64,000 nt of DNA from Streptomyces sp. RerS4 (GTDB taxonomy: Bacteria; Actinomycetota; Actinomycetes; Streptomycetales; Streptomycetaceae). The number at the start of each line of letters is the position of its first letter. Position 1 is the first letter of the stretch. The stretch lies in the NCBI RefSeq assembly GCF_023515955.1, contig NZ_CP097322.1:2792001-2856000 (forward strand), in the 5' to 3' direction. Under the pieces are notes generated by a model, which saw only the letters and a list, made by a program, of their open reading frames with translations, was not told the origin of the DNA and did no database searches. Positions 16,203-24,818 of this stretch are shown here, in pieces. A program made the position numbers and the translations under genes.

Positions 16203-17462
16203 ATGACCCCACAGCAGCCCCAGCCGTCTCGACCTGGGCAGATCCGCGTCATGGACCTGTTCGCCGGTGCTGGGGGCTTCTCCGCCGGGTTCCAGCGGTA
16301 CACCCCGAAGGGGGCCGCGAGTCCGTTCGTTCCCGTCGCCGCCGTGGAGTTCGACCGGGCGGCGGCGGCCACGTACGCGGCCAACTTCGGGGGCTCGCAC
16401 GTCTACGCCGGTGACATCACCGACTTCGACCCCACGCCCTTCAAGGGCCGGGTAGACGTGATCATGGGCGGTCCGCCCTGCCAGGGCTTCTCGGGGCTCG
16501 GCAAGGAGGACCCGACGGACCCGCGCAACGAGCTGTGGCAGGAGTACGTGCGGGTGGTCGCCAAGGTCCACCCCAAGGTCTTCGTGATCGAGAACGTCGA
16601 CCGCTTCCTGAAGTCCCCGCAGTACGCGGAACTGGTCTCCGCCTCGACCACGCCCGGCCACCCGCTCCACGACTACACCGTCGTGCCGGCCGTGCTGAAC
16701 GCCGCCGACTACGGGGTGCCGCAGGCGCGCCGCCGGGTCATCGTGATCTGCACGCACAAGGACTACGCCGAACCCCTGCGCCATCCCGCGCCGACGCACC
16801 ACAAGTACGGCTTCCTGCCCGGCGACGAGCCGTCCGGGGGAACGTCACTGCCGCGTTGGACCCCCGTCTCGGACGTATTCGAGGTGTCCGCGCGCCGCCC
16901 GCTGCTGGAGCGGATGCCCGATCCGCGACGCGACGAGGCCGACGTGGCGGGCCCCGTCCCCGGGCACTACCTCACGACGGACCTGCACTTCGGCCGCAGC
17001 CCCGAAAACCTCTCCCGCGCCCGGTACATGGCGATCCCGGAGAACGGCAACCGCAAGGACCTGCGCGGCGTCTTCTACCGGCTCGACCGCTCGGGCGCCA
17101 TCCGGCTCTCCACCGAGAAGGGCTACCACCGCCTGAAGGGCGAGCAGTTCTACCTGTCCACGGAGAGCTGGGACAACCACAACTCCGGTTCCGGCGACGT
17201 GATGGGACGCCTGCGTAAGGCGCACCCCTCGGTGACCATCCGCACCGAGTTCTACAAGCCGGAGAAGGGCCGCTACCTCCACCCCACGGAGGACCGTCCG
17301 ATCACCCACTACGAGGCCGCCCTGATCCAGGGCTTCCCCGAGAGCTTCCGGTGGTACGGGACGAAGATCGAGATCGCCCGACAGATCGGCAACGCCGTCC
17401 CCGTCGGCCTCGGCACGGCCCTGGCGCGCGCCATCCACACGTTCCTCGCGCCGGGAGCCTGA
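16203..17462 (+). CDS. DNA (cytosine-5-)-methyltransferase
   Basis: 419 residues from ATG 16203 (a TTG nine bases earlier is in frame but less likely). The C5-methyltransferase motifs appear in order: I MDLFAGAGGFSAGF (17-30), IV GGPPCQGFSG with catalytic Cys93, VI FVIENVDRF, VIII GVPQARRRVIVI and X QIGNAVPVGLG near the end. The target-recognition region lies between VIII and IX (~residues 200-370). No restriction endonuclease gene is adjacent. The enzyme converges, six bases apart, on a Vsr gene, a pairing that repairs T:G mismatches left by methyl-C deamination. The target sequence cannot be read. Confidence 0.92.
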   Translation: MTPQQPQPSRPGQIRVMDLFAGAGGFSAGFQRYTPKGAASPFVPVAAVEFDRAAAATYAANFGGSHVYAGDITDFDPTPFKGRVDVIMGGPPCQGFSGLGKEDPTDPRNELWQEYVRVVAKVHPKVFVIENVDRFLKSPQYAELVSASTTPGHPLHDYTVVPAVLNAADYGVPQARRRVIVICTHKDYAEPLRHPAPTHHKYGFLPGDEPSGGTSLPRWTPVSDVFEVSARRPLLERMPDPRRDEADVAGPVPGHYLTTDLHFGRSPENLSRARYMAIPENGNRKDLRGVFYRLDRSGAIRLSTEKGYHRLKGEQFYLSTESWDNHNSGSGDVMGRLRKAHPSVTIRTEFYKPEKGRYLHPTEDRPITHYEAALIQGFPESFRWYGTKIEIARQIGNAVPVGLGTALARAIHTFLAPGA

Positions 17463-17468
17463 GCCGCG

Positions 17469-17906
17469 TCACGCGCGGGCGGCGGTCCGCTCCGCGCGCC
17501 GGCCGACGACGGTCGCCAGCACCCGGGCCGCCGCCGTGTCGACGTCCTCGTGCTCCCACACGCGCAGGGCCAGCCAACCCGCCTCGGCGAGCCGGGCGTC
17601 GGTGTCGAGGTCCCGACTGCGGTTGCCCTCGATCTTCGCGCGCCAGAAGTCCGCGTTGTTCTTCGGCCAGGTGGCGTGCTCGGGGCAGCCGTGCCAGAAA
17701 CAGCCGTCCACGAACACGGCCACGCGCGCCGGCCCGAAGACGATGTCCGCCTCGCGCCGTACGCCCTTCACCGGCCGTTGGTGGATCCGGTAGCGGACCC
17801 CCGCCGCGTGCAGGGCCTTGCGCAGCGCCACCTCCACCGAGGTGTCGCGGCTCTTCTGGCGGCTCATCCGCGCCCGCACGCCGGCGGTCGTCACGAGTTT
17901 CTCCAC
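17469..17906 (-). CDS. Very short patch repair (Vsr) endonuclease
   Basis: 145 residues from GTG 17906; MSRQKSRDTSVE further in is an alternative start but would lose the first helix. Vsr hallmarks are present: SRQKSRDTSVEVALRKAL, RREADIVFGPARVAVFVDG (the catalytic Asp strand), GCFWHGCPEH with zinc/active-site Cys and His residues, WRAKIEGNRSRDLDTD and LALRVWEHED. It nicks the T strand of T:G mismatches formed when 5-methylcytosine deaminates. Lying tail-to-tail with the C5-methyltransferase, it most likely guards that enzyme's sites against mutation. Confidence 0.9.
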   Translation of the reverse strand: MEKLVTTAGVRARMSRQKSRDTSVEVALRKALHAAGVRYRIHQRPVKGVRREADIVFGPARVAVFVDGCFWHGCPEHATWPKNNADFWRAKIEGNRSRDLDTDARLAEAGWLALRVWEHEDVDTAAARVLATVVGRRAERTAARA

Positions 17907-17946
17907 GCCACCATTGTGGCCCGCACCACTGACGGCGCCCCTGCGG

Positions 17947-18959
17947 TCACAGGGGCAGCGCGAGCTGCTGGTGGCCGCGGGCGACGACCGGGGGCGGGTC
18001 GGTGCGGGCGGCGGCGAGGGCCAGCAGGGCGCGCAGGGCAGCGAGGACGTCCGCCGGGGTGTCGCGGACCATCGCCGGGGTCGCGCTGACGACCAGGATG
18101 CCGTGGGCCTCCAGGCGCAGCCGGCGGCGCAGGGTGGCCTGCCAGGAGTCGCGGGTGTAGTGGTACTCCGCCGAATCGATCTCCAGGGCCACGCCCTCGT
18201 CGGGCCAGTACGCGTCCGGGCTGGCCAGGAAGGCACCGTCCGGGGTGTGGAGGCGGGCGTTCCACAGGGGTGTCGGCAGGTCGGTGTCGGCGAGGGCGTC
18301 GCGGGCCCGGCCCTCGGCGACCGAGCGGACCCCGGCCAGGAGTTCCCGGCGGCCTCCCGGATCGCGGGGCGGGACAACAGGCGGGAGGTGCGGAGTTCGG
18401 CGTGCAGGTCCTGCGGGTGGCACCAGCCGGCCTGGACGACCTGGGCCAGCACCGCCCGGACCCGGTCGGCCCGGATCGGTGCCGGCCGGCCGGTCGGCGC
18501 CGCCCGCGCGGCGAAGTCGGCGGCGGCCCGGACGGGGCGAGCGCAGGGGATGCCCGAGACGGTGAGGGTGCGCGGCCAGCGGGAGGTGGGCAGGGGCCGG
18601 ACCTCGGGGGTCGCGGCGAGCCGGCGCGGGGCGCGGATCAGGACGTCGGCGGGGGCGGGCGGAGTGTCGCGGATGCCGAGGAGGGCGAGGGCGGCGGCGC
18701 CGGTGAGGGCGGCGGTGTCGCCGTTCAGCGGGTCGGCGGTGGGTTCGGCGGCGTACAGGACGGCGGCGAGGGCCTGTTGACGCGGGCCCGGGGGCCCGGT
18801 CTGGAGCAGGTAGACCCGGGGCAGCAGGCGCTGCCAGGGCCCGCCGGGGCGGGTGCGGGAGGTGACGGTGGTGGCGGGGACGCCGGCGGCGAGGAGCTGG
18901 TGGCGGGTGGCGAGGCCGAGCTGCCTGCGGGCCGCCCTGACGGTTCCGTTCGTGATCAT
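17947..18959 (-). pseudogene. AbiEi-like winged helix plus PD-(D/E)XK-like nuclease protein, split by a frameshift
   Basis: The N-terminal half (from ATG 18959, RRQLGLATRHQLLAAGVPA, then PWQRLLPRVYLL) looks like the AbiEi-type winged helix found in many actinobacterial proteins. The coding sense continues in another frame from ~18350 to the stop at 17947, with a C-terminal nuclease-like domain: SPDAYWPDEGVALEIDSAEY, then WQATLRRRLRLEAHG. Joining the halves needs one extra base near 18345 (in the run CCGGGAA on the minus strand), giving REAAGELLAGVRSV. Either the gene is broken or the read has a one-base error. Without the shift, a nonsense Pro/Arg-rich frame runs into the Vsr gene. Function unknown; a defence role is possible given the neighbours. 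Confidence 0.65.
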
Positions 18960-18996
18960 GGCCCCGGTATGCCCGGGGCGCAGGGCCCCCTACCCC

Positions 18997-19533
18997 TCAG
19001 CGGCCGGGGTGCCCCGGGGCCAGGAAGACGATCACGCCGGTCAGGGTGCCGGGAAGCGCGGGGACCTCGTGCCAGCCGAGCCGCCGGTACGTGGCCACCG
19101 TGTCCGTGGCGAGCCGCGAGGTCAGCAGCCACGCCCGGCCGTCGGGGGCGTCGGCGGTGATCTCGGTGAGCAGGGCGCGGCCGGTGCCGTGGCCGCGCGC
19201 GTGGGCGCGGACGGCGAGCTCGTCGATCTCCAGCGCGCCGACCAGCAGTTCGCGCACCCGCTGCGGGCCGAGCTGGGCGGCGACCTGCGGGTAGGCCCGG
19301 TGCTCGGGGAAGGGGTCGCGGGTGATCCAGCCGGTGGCGAAGCCGTCGATGCCGGCCGGGGACTGCGCGAAGGCGGTACGGAACCCCGGGCGCCGGACGT
19401 CCGACTGAAGCCGGGTCGAGAAATGGCGAATGGTTTCTTCGCCTTCGTTCCACGGCGGGGCGGAGAAGACCTCCGCGTAGGCGTCGACCAGTTCGTCCGC
19501 GAGGTCGAGGACGGTTCGTCCGTAAGAGATCAC
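18997..19533 (-). CDS. GNAT-family N-acetyltransferase
   Basis: 178 residues from GTG 19533. The acetyl-CoA binding strand and loop read LEIDELAVRAHARGHGTGRALL (~101-122; the RGHGTG part is the Q/RxxGxG/A motif), followed by the late GNAT strand TVATYRRLGWHEVPAL. It should move an acetyl group from acetyl-CoA to an amine on a small molecule or peptide; the substrate is not readable. The gene stands alone, with its terminus 37 bases from the start of the frameshifted AbiEi-like gene, so the two may be co-transcribed. Confidence 0.85.
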   Translation of the reverse strand: MISYGRTVLDLADELVDAYAEVFSAPPWNEGEETIRHFSTRLQSDVRRPGFRTAFAQSPAGIDGFATGWITRDPFPEHRAYPQVAAQLGPQRVRELLVGALEIDELAVRAHARGHGTGRALLTEITADAPDGRAWLLTSRLATDTVATYRRLGWHEVPALPGTLTGVIVFLAPGHPGR

Positions 19534-19693
19534 GGTGTCGACTCCAGTGGTGGGTTGAGCGGGTTTCCCCCTGGAGGACCGAATCTACGCGCAGAAGGTT
19601 CCCCGGCCCGACGGGCCGCAGAAGCGGAGAGTATGCGACAAATCGCCCGCGTGTCGTCCGTGTCGCGGGCCCGGCCGCGGCGTTGAGCAGCCC

Positions 19694-19870
19694 GTGGACA
19701 GACTGCTGCGGGTGGCCGGGCGGTGCGCGCTCGCCTTCCTCCTCGTCCTCGGGGTGGTGGCGACGCTGCCGAGGGCGGTACGGGAGGCGGTGCCGGACGC
19801 CGCGATCGGCGGGGCGGTGTTGGCGCTCGGCGCGCTGGGCGCCCGACGGGCGTCGAGGCGCCCGCGTTAG
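19694..19870 (+). CDS. Possible 58-residue membrane protein
   Basis: A short open frame from GTG 19694 encodes VDRLLRVAGRCALAFLL, VLGVVATLPRAVREAVP and an Ala/Gly-rich second hydrophobic segment ending in a basic tail. Two membrane spans are plausible. No ribosome site is obvious and the family is not recognised; it could be chance coding in GC-rich DNA. It precedes the membrane-protein gene at 19951 on the same strand by 80 bases, which makes a small operon possible. Confidence 0.3.
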   Translation: MDRLLRVAGRCALAFLLVLGVVATLPRAVREAVPDAAIGGAVLALGALGARRASRRPR

Positions 19871-19950
19871 CCTGCCCGTACCCATGACCGATTCACCGGG
19901 TGATCACCCGGTCCTCCGCATCGCCGGAGGGACGAACGAGGGAGTTCGAG

Positions 19951-20250
19951 ATGGCGCGCGTACCGAGTTCCGTAGTGGCGGCGGCCGGCCTGGTCGGCGG
20001 TTACGCCGTCGCCCGCTGGACGAAGAAGCGGCCGCTGGGCGGCGTGGTGCTCGGCGCCGCCGGGCTCGTCGCCGGCCGCGAGTGGCACCGCCAGGGCGGC
20101 ACCCCGGCGGCGGCCGGGCTGGGGGCGCTGTACCTCGCCGGCTTCGCGGGCGCGCACCCGCTGGCCAAGAAGATCGGCGCCTGGCCGGCCGTCATCGCCG
20201 CGGCCGGCGTAGTGGCCACAACGTCCTGGGCCGTAGCCGACCGCACCTGA
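19951..20250 (+). CDS. Small conserved-type membrane protein (unknown function)
   Basis: 99 residues from ATG 19951, with GAGGGAG eight bases upstream. Three hydrophobic stretches are visible: SSVVAAAGLVGGYAVARW, GVVLGAAGLVAG and a C-terminal WPAVIAAAGVVATTSWAVA, separated by basic loops (TKKRPLG, HPLAKKIG). The pattern suits a three-helix inner-membrane protein with positive loops inside. No motif assigns a function. A 357-bp repeat-rich gap follows. Confidence 0.6.
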   Translation: MARVPSSVVAAAGLVGGYAVARWTKKRPLGGVVLGAAGLVAGREWHRQGGTPAAAGLGALYLAGFAGAHPLAKKIGAWPAVIAAAGVVATTSWAVADRT

Positions 20251-20607
20251 CCAGCTCAGCCGGGCAGCCGGGGAGCCGGGCCGGTCCCGAAGGGCCCGTG
20301 CCGCCCTGCGCAGACCCGCCCGACAGGGAGCCGGGCTGACCGGCAGAACCGGGCCGACCCGGGCACGGGCTGAGCCGACCGGCGGAGCGAGCCCAAGCCG
20401 GGCGGCACCCAAGCCGGATCGCCCGGACCGGCAGGCCCCCGCCGACGGAGACGGCCGCCCTGCCCGTGCCGCCCTGCGCAGACCCGACCGACAGAGCCGG
20501 GCTGGGCCGGGCGCGGGCTGAGCCGACCGACGGAGCCGGGCAGAGCCGGGGTCGGGTCGGGCGGGCCGAGCCTGATCGCCCGCGCCGGGGCGGCCGGGTC
20601 CGGTGGT
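20251..20607. repeat. Gap with an imperfect direct duplication (~168/148-bp period)
   Basis: No gene is seen. GCCCGTGCCGCCCTGCGCAG at 20294 recurs at 20462, with most of the following 25 bases conserved. GGGCTGAGCCGACC at 20367 recurs at 20515. The period shrinks from 168 to 148 bases, so about 20 bases were lost or gained in one copy. GAGCCGGGCTG-type motifs recur throughout. Confidence 0.6.
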
Positions 20608-21963
20608 TCAGGCGCCCAAGGCGCGGGAGATCGTGTAGATCAGCAGGCCGGCCAGGGCGCCGACCACCGTGCCGTTGATGCGGATGAACTGGAGGTCGCG
20701 CCCGATGTGGGCCTCGATCTTCCGCGAGGTGTGCTCGGCGTCCCAGCCGGCCACCGTCTCCGTGATCAGCGAGGTGATCTCGGCGCGGTAGGTGGTGACC
20801 ACGTAGACCAACGCGCCCTCGATCCACCCCTCGACCTTGCCCTGGAGGCGCCCGTCCGTCGCCAGGCGCGCGCCCAGCGACAGCAGCGCGGACCGCACCC
20901 GCAGCCGCAGCTCGCTCCGCTCGTCCTCCGCCGCCGAGATGATCATCGCCCGGACCGCCGTCCACGCGGAGGCGATCACGTCCTGCACCTCACTCCGCTC
21001 CAGGACCTCCGCCTTCAGCCGCTCCACCCGCGCCCGGGTGTCCGTATCCGACTGGAGGTCGAACGCGAAGTCCGTCAGGAACCGGTCCAGCGCCCCGCGC
21101 GCCGGATGCGCCGGCATGTCCCGCATCTCCGTGACGAAGCGCAGCAGCTCCCGGTACACGCGGTCGCCGACCTTGCGGTCCACGAAGCGCGGCGTCCACC
21201 CCGGGGCGCCGCCCTGGATGGCGTCCAGCACGGACTCGCCGTGGGTGACCAGCCAGTGCTGGGCCCTGGCACACACGAGGTCGACGGCCCGGTGGTGGCC
21301 GCCGTCGGCGACGACGCGTTCCAGGGTCTTGCCGAGGCTCGGCGCGATCTCGACGTTCTCGGCGCGGCGCGTGATCGCCTCGCCGACCACCGCCTGGACG
21401 TCGGAGTCGCGCAGGACGGTGAGGGCGCCGCGCAGCGCCGTGGCCAGCTCGGAGGTGACCCGGTCGGCGTGCGCCGGCTCGGCCAGCCAGGCGCCGAGGC
21501 GTCCGCCGATGCCCAGCGCGCGCAGGCGGGCCCGGACCACGTCGGGGGACAGGAAGTTCTCGCCGACGAACTCCCCGAGGGTGATCCCGAGCTGGTCCTT
21601 CTTCGTCGGGATGATCGCGGTGTGCGGAATCGGCAGGCCCAGCGGCCGCCGGAAAAGGGCCGTGACGGCGAACCAGTCGGCGAGCGCGCCCACCATGCCG
21701 GCCTCGGCGGCGGCCGCGACGTACCCGGCCCAGCCGCCGGCGCCCCAGGCGTTCTGGGCGTACTTGGCGAGGACGTAGACCAGCGCGACCAGCATCAACA
21801 GACCCGTCGCGGTGGTCTTCATCCGGCGCACCCCGCGCTGCCGCTCCTCATCCGCCGCGCTGAAGACGAAGGCGCCCCGGGCGCGAGGGGGCCCGGTCAC
21901 GCCGGCGACCGTTCCACTGACCGTTTCGCCGGCCGTTCCGCTGCGGCTGTCCACGTCGTCCAC
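20608..21963 (-). CDS. DUF445 family membrane-associated protein
   Basis: 451 residues from GTG 21963 (AGGAG is three bases upstream; GTG 21954 and the later ATG before KTTATGLLM are alternatives). An acidic lead of ~45 residues precedes the first helix TATGLLMLVALVYVLAKYA. The DUF445 core follows, with ALADWFAVTALFRRPLGLP, IPHTAIIPTKKDQLG and GEFVGENFLSP. The long helical body (~150-420) ends with INGTVVGALAGLLIYT, the usual C-terminal hydrophobic segment of the family. The function of the family is not established. It is encoded alone. Confidence 0.85.
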   Translation of the reverse strand: MDDVDSRSGTAGETVSGTVAGVTGPPRARGAFVFSAADEERQRGVRRMKTTATGLLMLVALVYVLAKYAQNAWGAGGWAGYVAAAAEAGMVGALADWFAVTALFRRPLGLPIPHTAIIPTKKDQLGITLGEFVGENFLSPDVVRARLRALGIGGRLGAWLAEPAHADRVTSELATALRGALTVLRDSDVQAVVGEAITRRAENVEIAPSLGKTLERVVADGGHHRAVDLVCARAQHWLVTHGESVLDAIQGGAPGWTPRFVDRKVGDRVYRELLRFVTEMRDMPAHPARGALDRFLTDFAFDLQSDTDTRARVERLKAEVLERSEVQDVIASAWTAVRAMIISAAEDERSELRLRVRSALLSLGARLATDGRLQGKVEGWIEGALVYVVTTYRAEITSLITETVAGWDAEHTSRKIEAHIGRDLQFIRINGTVVGALAGLLIYTISRALGA

Positions 21964-22085
21964 GTGCTCCTGCCTTCCCCCGGTGGCCGGTTTTGTCTGC
22001 GTATCATCCGACTCCCGGGAGGCCCCGGGAGTTCCCGGCACGCCGGCCCCGACAATTTGCGGCACACCTGCACGGCCGCGACGAG

Positions 22086-22847
22086 CTACAGCTCCTTGCG
22101 GGTCTCGCCGCCGCCCAGGGGCTTGCGCTTCGGCTCCTTGACCTTGATCCCCACGCCGCCCCAGAAGGCCAACCCGGTCACGATCACCCGGGGAGCGCCC
22201 GGATCCACCGGGTGGTCACTGACGCTCTGGTCGAAGCCGCCCATGATGCCGATGCCCCGCACGTCGACCTCCACGCCCGGCGGGACGGTGATCTCGATGC
22301 CGCCCATGACGGCGAAGCAGTTGATGACCACCTCGCGCTCCGCGAAATTCGCCTGGCGCAGGTCGATCTCGCCGCCGCCCCAGAACGCGATCGCGTTGAA
22401 GTGGCGCGGCACCGTCCAGTGACCCTTGCGCTGGAACCCCGACATCACCGCGACCGCCGTGGCCGAGGTGCCCGAGCCGCCGATCCGGCCCGCCCAGCCG
22501 GCGTCGCGCGGGGCGGGCGCCGAGCCGGGCGCGGAGGCCAGGGGGGAGATCCCCGCCGGCGTGCCGGAGGCCGGGAGGTCACGGGTCAGGGGTTCGAGTT
22601 CGGCGTAGGTACGGGAGGCGTACGCCGCCTCCAGCCGCTCCCCGAACTCCTCCATGTCGAGCCGGCCCTCGGCGACGGCGTCCCGCAGCCGCTCCACGAC
22701 CAGCTCACGATCGGCGTCCGAGGCCCTCAGCCCGCCCGGCGACAGTGGCTGCGGCTCCGGCTTTGCCACCGGCCCCGGCTGCTCGGCGGGGGCCTTCTCC
22801 AGCGATGCCTTCTCCGGCAACGGCTCCTGCGGCCGCTCGTCACTCAT
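22086..22847 (-). CDS. DUF1707 protein with LiaF-like C-terminal beta domain
   Basis: 253 residues from ATG 22847. After a Pro/Glu-rich lead, LRASDADRELVVERLRDAVA then EGRLDMEEFGERLEAAY (~45-80) is the DUF1707/SHOCT-like domain, followed by a Pro/Ala linker. The second half (FNAIAFWGGGEIDLRQANF, CFAVMGGIEITVPPGVEVD, GLAFWGGVGIKVKEP) shows the repeated GG-aromatic strands of cell-wall-stress LiaF-type C-termini. Such proteins are thought to work at the membrane in envelope regulation. No membrane helix is obvious. The role is inferred from domains only. Confidence 0.8.
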   Translation of the reverse strand: MSDERPQEPLPEKASLEKAPAEQPGPVAKPEPQPLSPGGLRASDADRELVVERLRDAVAEGRLDMEEFGERLEAAYASRTYAELEPLTRDLPASGTPAGISPLASAPGSAPAPRDAGWAGRIGGSGTSATAVAVMSGFQRKGHWTVPRHFNAIAFWGGGEIDLRQANFAEREVVINCFAVMGGIEITVPPGVEVDVRGIGIMGGFDQSVSDHPVDPGAPRVIVTGLAFWGGVGIKVKEPKRKPLGGGETRKEL

Positions 22848-22971
22848 GCGGACCACCCTATGCACCAAGACGCCCCGGATGAATGGTCCGGCCCCCCACC
22901 CCCACCCCGGGACCACCCCTGATTTAACCCGTACGCGCCCCCGGGCCAGACCCCCGTCATCGCCCCCGACC

Positions 22972-23931
22972 TCACCCCCGTCCCGCGTACATCCGGGCGA
23001 TCACGTCCTCGATGTCCGGCTCCCGCACCGACAGGTCCGACAGCGGGTACGCCGCCGCCACCGCCGCGACCAGCGGCGCCGCCGAGGCCCCCGCCGGGAA
23101 CGCCAGCCACTGCCGCGCCCCGTCCACCTTCACCACCCGCGCCCCGTCCACCTCGATCGGCGCCAGCTCCCGCTCCAGGTCCACCACGAGCGTCCGCTCG
23201 CCCTCCCCCACCGAGCGCAGCCCGCCCAGGGAGCCGTCGTAGACCAGCCGCCCGTGGTCGATCACCATGACCCGGCCGCACAGCTGCTCGATGTCCTGGA
23301 GGTCGTGCGTGGTCAGCAGCACCGTCGTGCCGAGTTCCCCGTTCAGCCGCCGCAGGAAGGTGCGTACCTTCGCCTTGCTGACGACGTCCAGGCCGATCGT
23401 CGGCTCGTCCAGGTACAGCACCTCCGGGTCGTGCAGCAGCGCCGCCGCGATGTCCCCGCGCATCCGCTGCCCCAGCGACAGCTGCCGCACCGGCACGTCG
23501 AGCAGCGCCGCCAGGTCGAGGCTCTCCACGCACCGCTCCAGGTTCTCGGCGTAACGCGCCGCCGGGATCCGGTACATCCGCCGCATCAGCCCGTAGGAGT
23601 CCTTCAGCGGCAGGTCCCACCACAGGGTGGTGCGCTGCCCGAACACCACCCCGATCCGGTGCGCGAGCCGCAGCCGCTCGCGCGACGGATCGATGCCCGC
23701 GACGCGCAACCGGCCGCCGCTCGGGGTGAGGATGCCGGTCAGCATCTTGATCGTGGTGGACTTGCCCGCGCCGTTGGGCCCGATATAGCCGACGACCTCC
23801 CCCCGCGCGATCTCGAAACTGATCCCGTCCACGGCTCTCACCTGCCGTTTCTCCCGGCGCAGCGGGCCCACCCGGCGCCGTACGTCGAAGACCTTCTCGA
23901 CCCCGTCCAGCGAAATCAACGCGTCCGACAC
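22972..23931 (-). CDS. ABC-2 exporter ATP-binding protein (COG4586-like)
   Basis: 319 residues from GTG 23931, two bases past the permease stop. The ATPase motifs are Walker A GPNGAGKSTTIKM, signature LSLGQRMRGDIAAALLHDP (LSLGQ instead of LSGGQ, as in this subfamily), Walker B VLYLDEPTIGLD and switch LLTTHDLQD. The WWDLPLKDSYGLMRRMY segment is typical of the COG4586 ATPases that travel with two ABC-2 permeases. A C-terminal ~80-residue domain follows. With the next two genes it forms a complete exporter of unknown cargo. It is the last gene in the unit. Confidence 0.88.
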   Translation of the reverse strand: MSDALISLDGVEKVFDVRRRVGPLRREKRQVRAVDGISFEIARGEVVGYIGPNGAGKSTTIKMLTGILTPSGGRLRVAGIDPSRERLRLAHRIGVVFGQRTTLWWDLPLKDSYGLMRRMYRIPAARYAENLERCVESLDLAALLDVPVRQLSLGQRMRGDIAAALLHDPEVLYLDEPTIGLDVVSKAKVRTFLRRLNGELGTTVLLTTHDLQDIEQLCGRVMVIDHGRLVYDGSLGGLRSVGEGERTLVVDLERELAPIEVDGARVVKVDGARQWLAFPAGASAAPLVAAVAAAYPLSDLSVREPDIEDVIARMYAGRG

Positions 23932-23933
23932 GA

Positions 23934-24818
23934 CTAGCTCCCGGTACTGCGGTACGAACGGACACCCGCGCGCCACGCCAGCGACGCGGGCAGGAACACC
24001 ACGAGGGCCACGAGCGGGCTCAGGTACGCCGCCCACCCCGGCAGACCCAGGGGGTCGGGCCGCCCCAGCACGTGCAGCGCCGGCACCCAGTTGACGAAGG
24101 CCAGCGGCACGATGAAGGTCACCCCGCGCACCAGGTCCTTCGCGAACACCGTCGGCGGATACTGGAGCATCGTGCAGCCGCCGTAGGTGAAGGAGTTCTG
24201 CACCTCGGCCGCGTCCCCGGCGAGGAACTGGAACGCGGCCCCGGCCACCAGCACCGCGCCGAAGATCCCCGCGCCCGCCAGCACCATCACCGGGACCAGC
24301 AGCGCCTTGCCGAGCGTCCAGTCCACGTCCAGGGCCACCACCGCCCAGCCCAGCACCCCCAACCCCTGCACGGTCCGCCCCAGCCGGCGCAGCGCGAAGC
24401 GGTCCGCCGCGACCTGCGCGAGGACCGGGACCGGCCGCACCAGCATGGTGTCGAGCGAGCCGTCGCGGATGCGGGCGCCGACCCTGTGGGTGTTGCCGAG
24501 GACCAGGTCCGCGAGCCCGAGGGAGGCCGAGCAGGACCCGTAGAGCAGGGCGATCTCGGGCAGCGTGAACCCTCCGAGCGCGTCCACGTGCGCGAACATC
24601 AGGTAGATCCCGACGAAGTCGAGCAGGGTGATCGCCGCGTTCCCGACCGTCGCGAGGAGGAACGAGGTCCGGTACGTCATCGTGGCGCGGATCCACATGG
24701 CCACGATCAGCCCGTAACCGCGCAACCCGTCCCACAGGCGCCCGCCCCTGCCCGCCGGGCCGCCGTCCGGCAGGTCGCCCGCGCTGCCCTCCCGGGCCAA
24801 CGTCGTCGTCTCAGCCAC
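23934..24818 (-). CDS. ABC-2 family exporter permease (COG3694-like)
   Basis: 294 residues from GTG 24818, whose GTGGCTGA overlaps the stop of the upstream permease by eight bases. After a Gly-rich lead, RATMTYRTSFLLATVGNAAI is the usual first segment, and five more hydrophobic segments follow (VGIYLMFAHVDAL, VMVLAGAGIFGAVLVAGAAF and others). GNTHRVGARIRDGSLDTMLV is a conserved cytoplasmic loop of the family. It forms half of the membrane channel for the exporter encoded here. The cargo is unknown; drug or lipid export is a guess that nothing nearby supports. Confidence 0.82.
   Translation of the reverse strand: MAETTTLAREGSAGDLPDGGPAGRGGRLWDGLRGYGLIVAMWIRATMTYRTSFLLATVGNAAITLLDFVGIYLMFAHVDALGGFTLPEIALLYGSCSASLGLADLVLGNTHRVGARIRDGSLDTMLVRPVPVLAQVAADRFALRRLGRTVQGLGVLGWAVVALDVDWTLGKALLVPVMVLAGAGIFGAVLVAGAAFQFLAGDAAEVQNSFTYGGCTMLQYPPTVFAKDLVRGVTFIVPLAFVNWVPALHVLGRPDPLGLPGWAAYLSPLVALVVFLPASLAWRAGVRSYRSTGS

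Noticed and set aside
17469..18959. A single 496-residue protein joining the AbiEi-like head to Vsr
   Set aside because: The middle third is a Pro/Arg/Ser nonsense frame; the correct continuation of the head is in another frame and Vsr has its own start.
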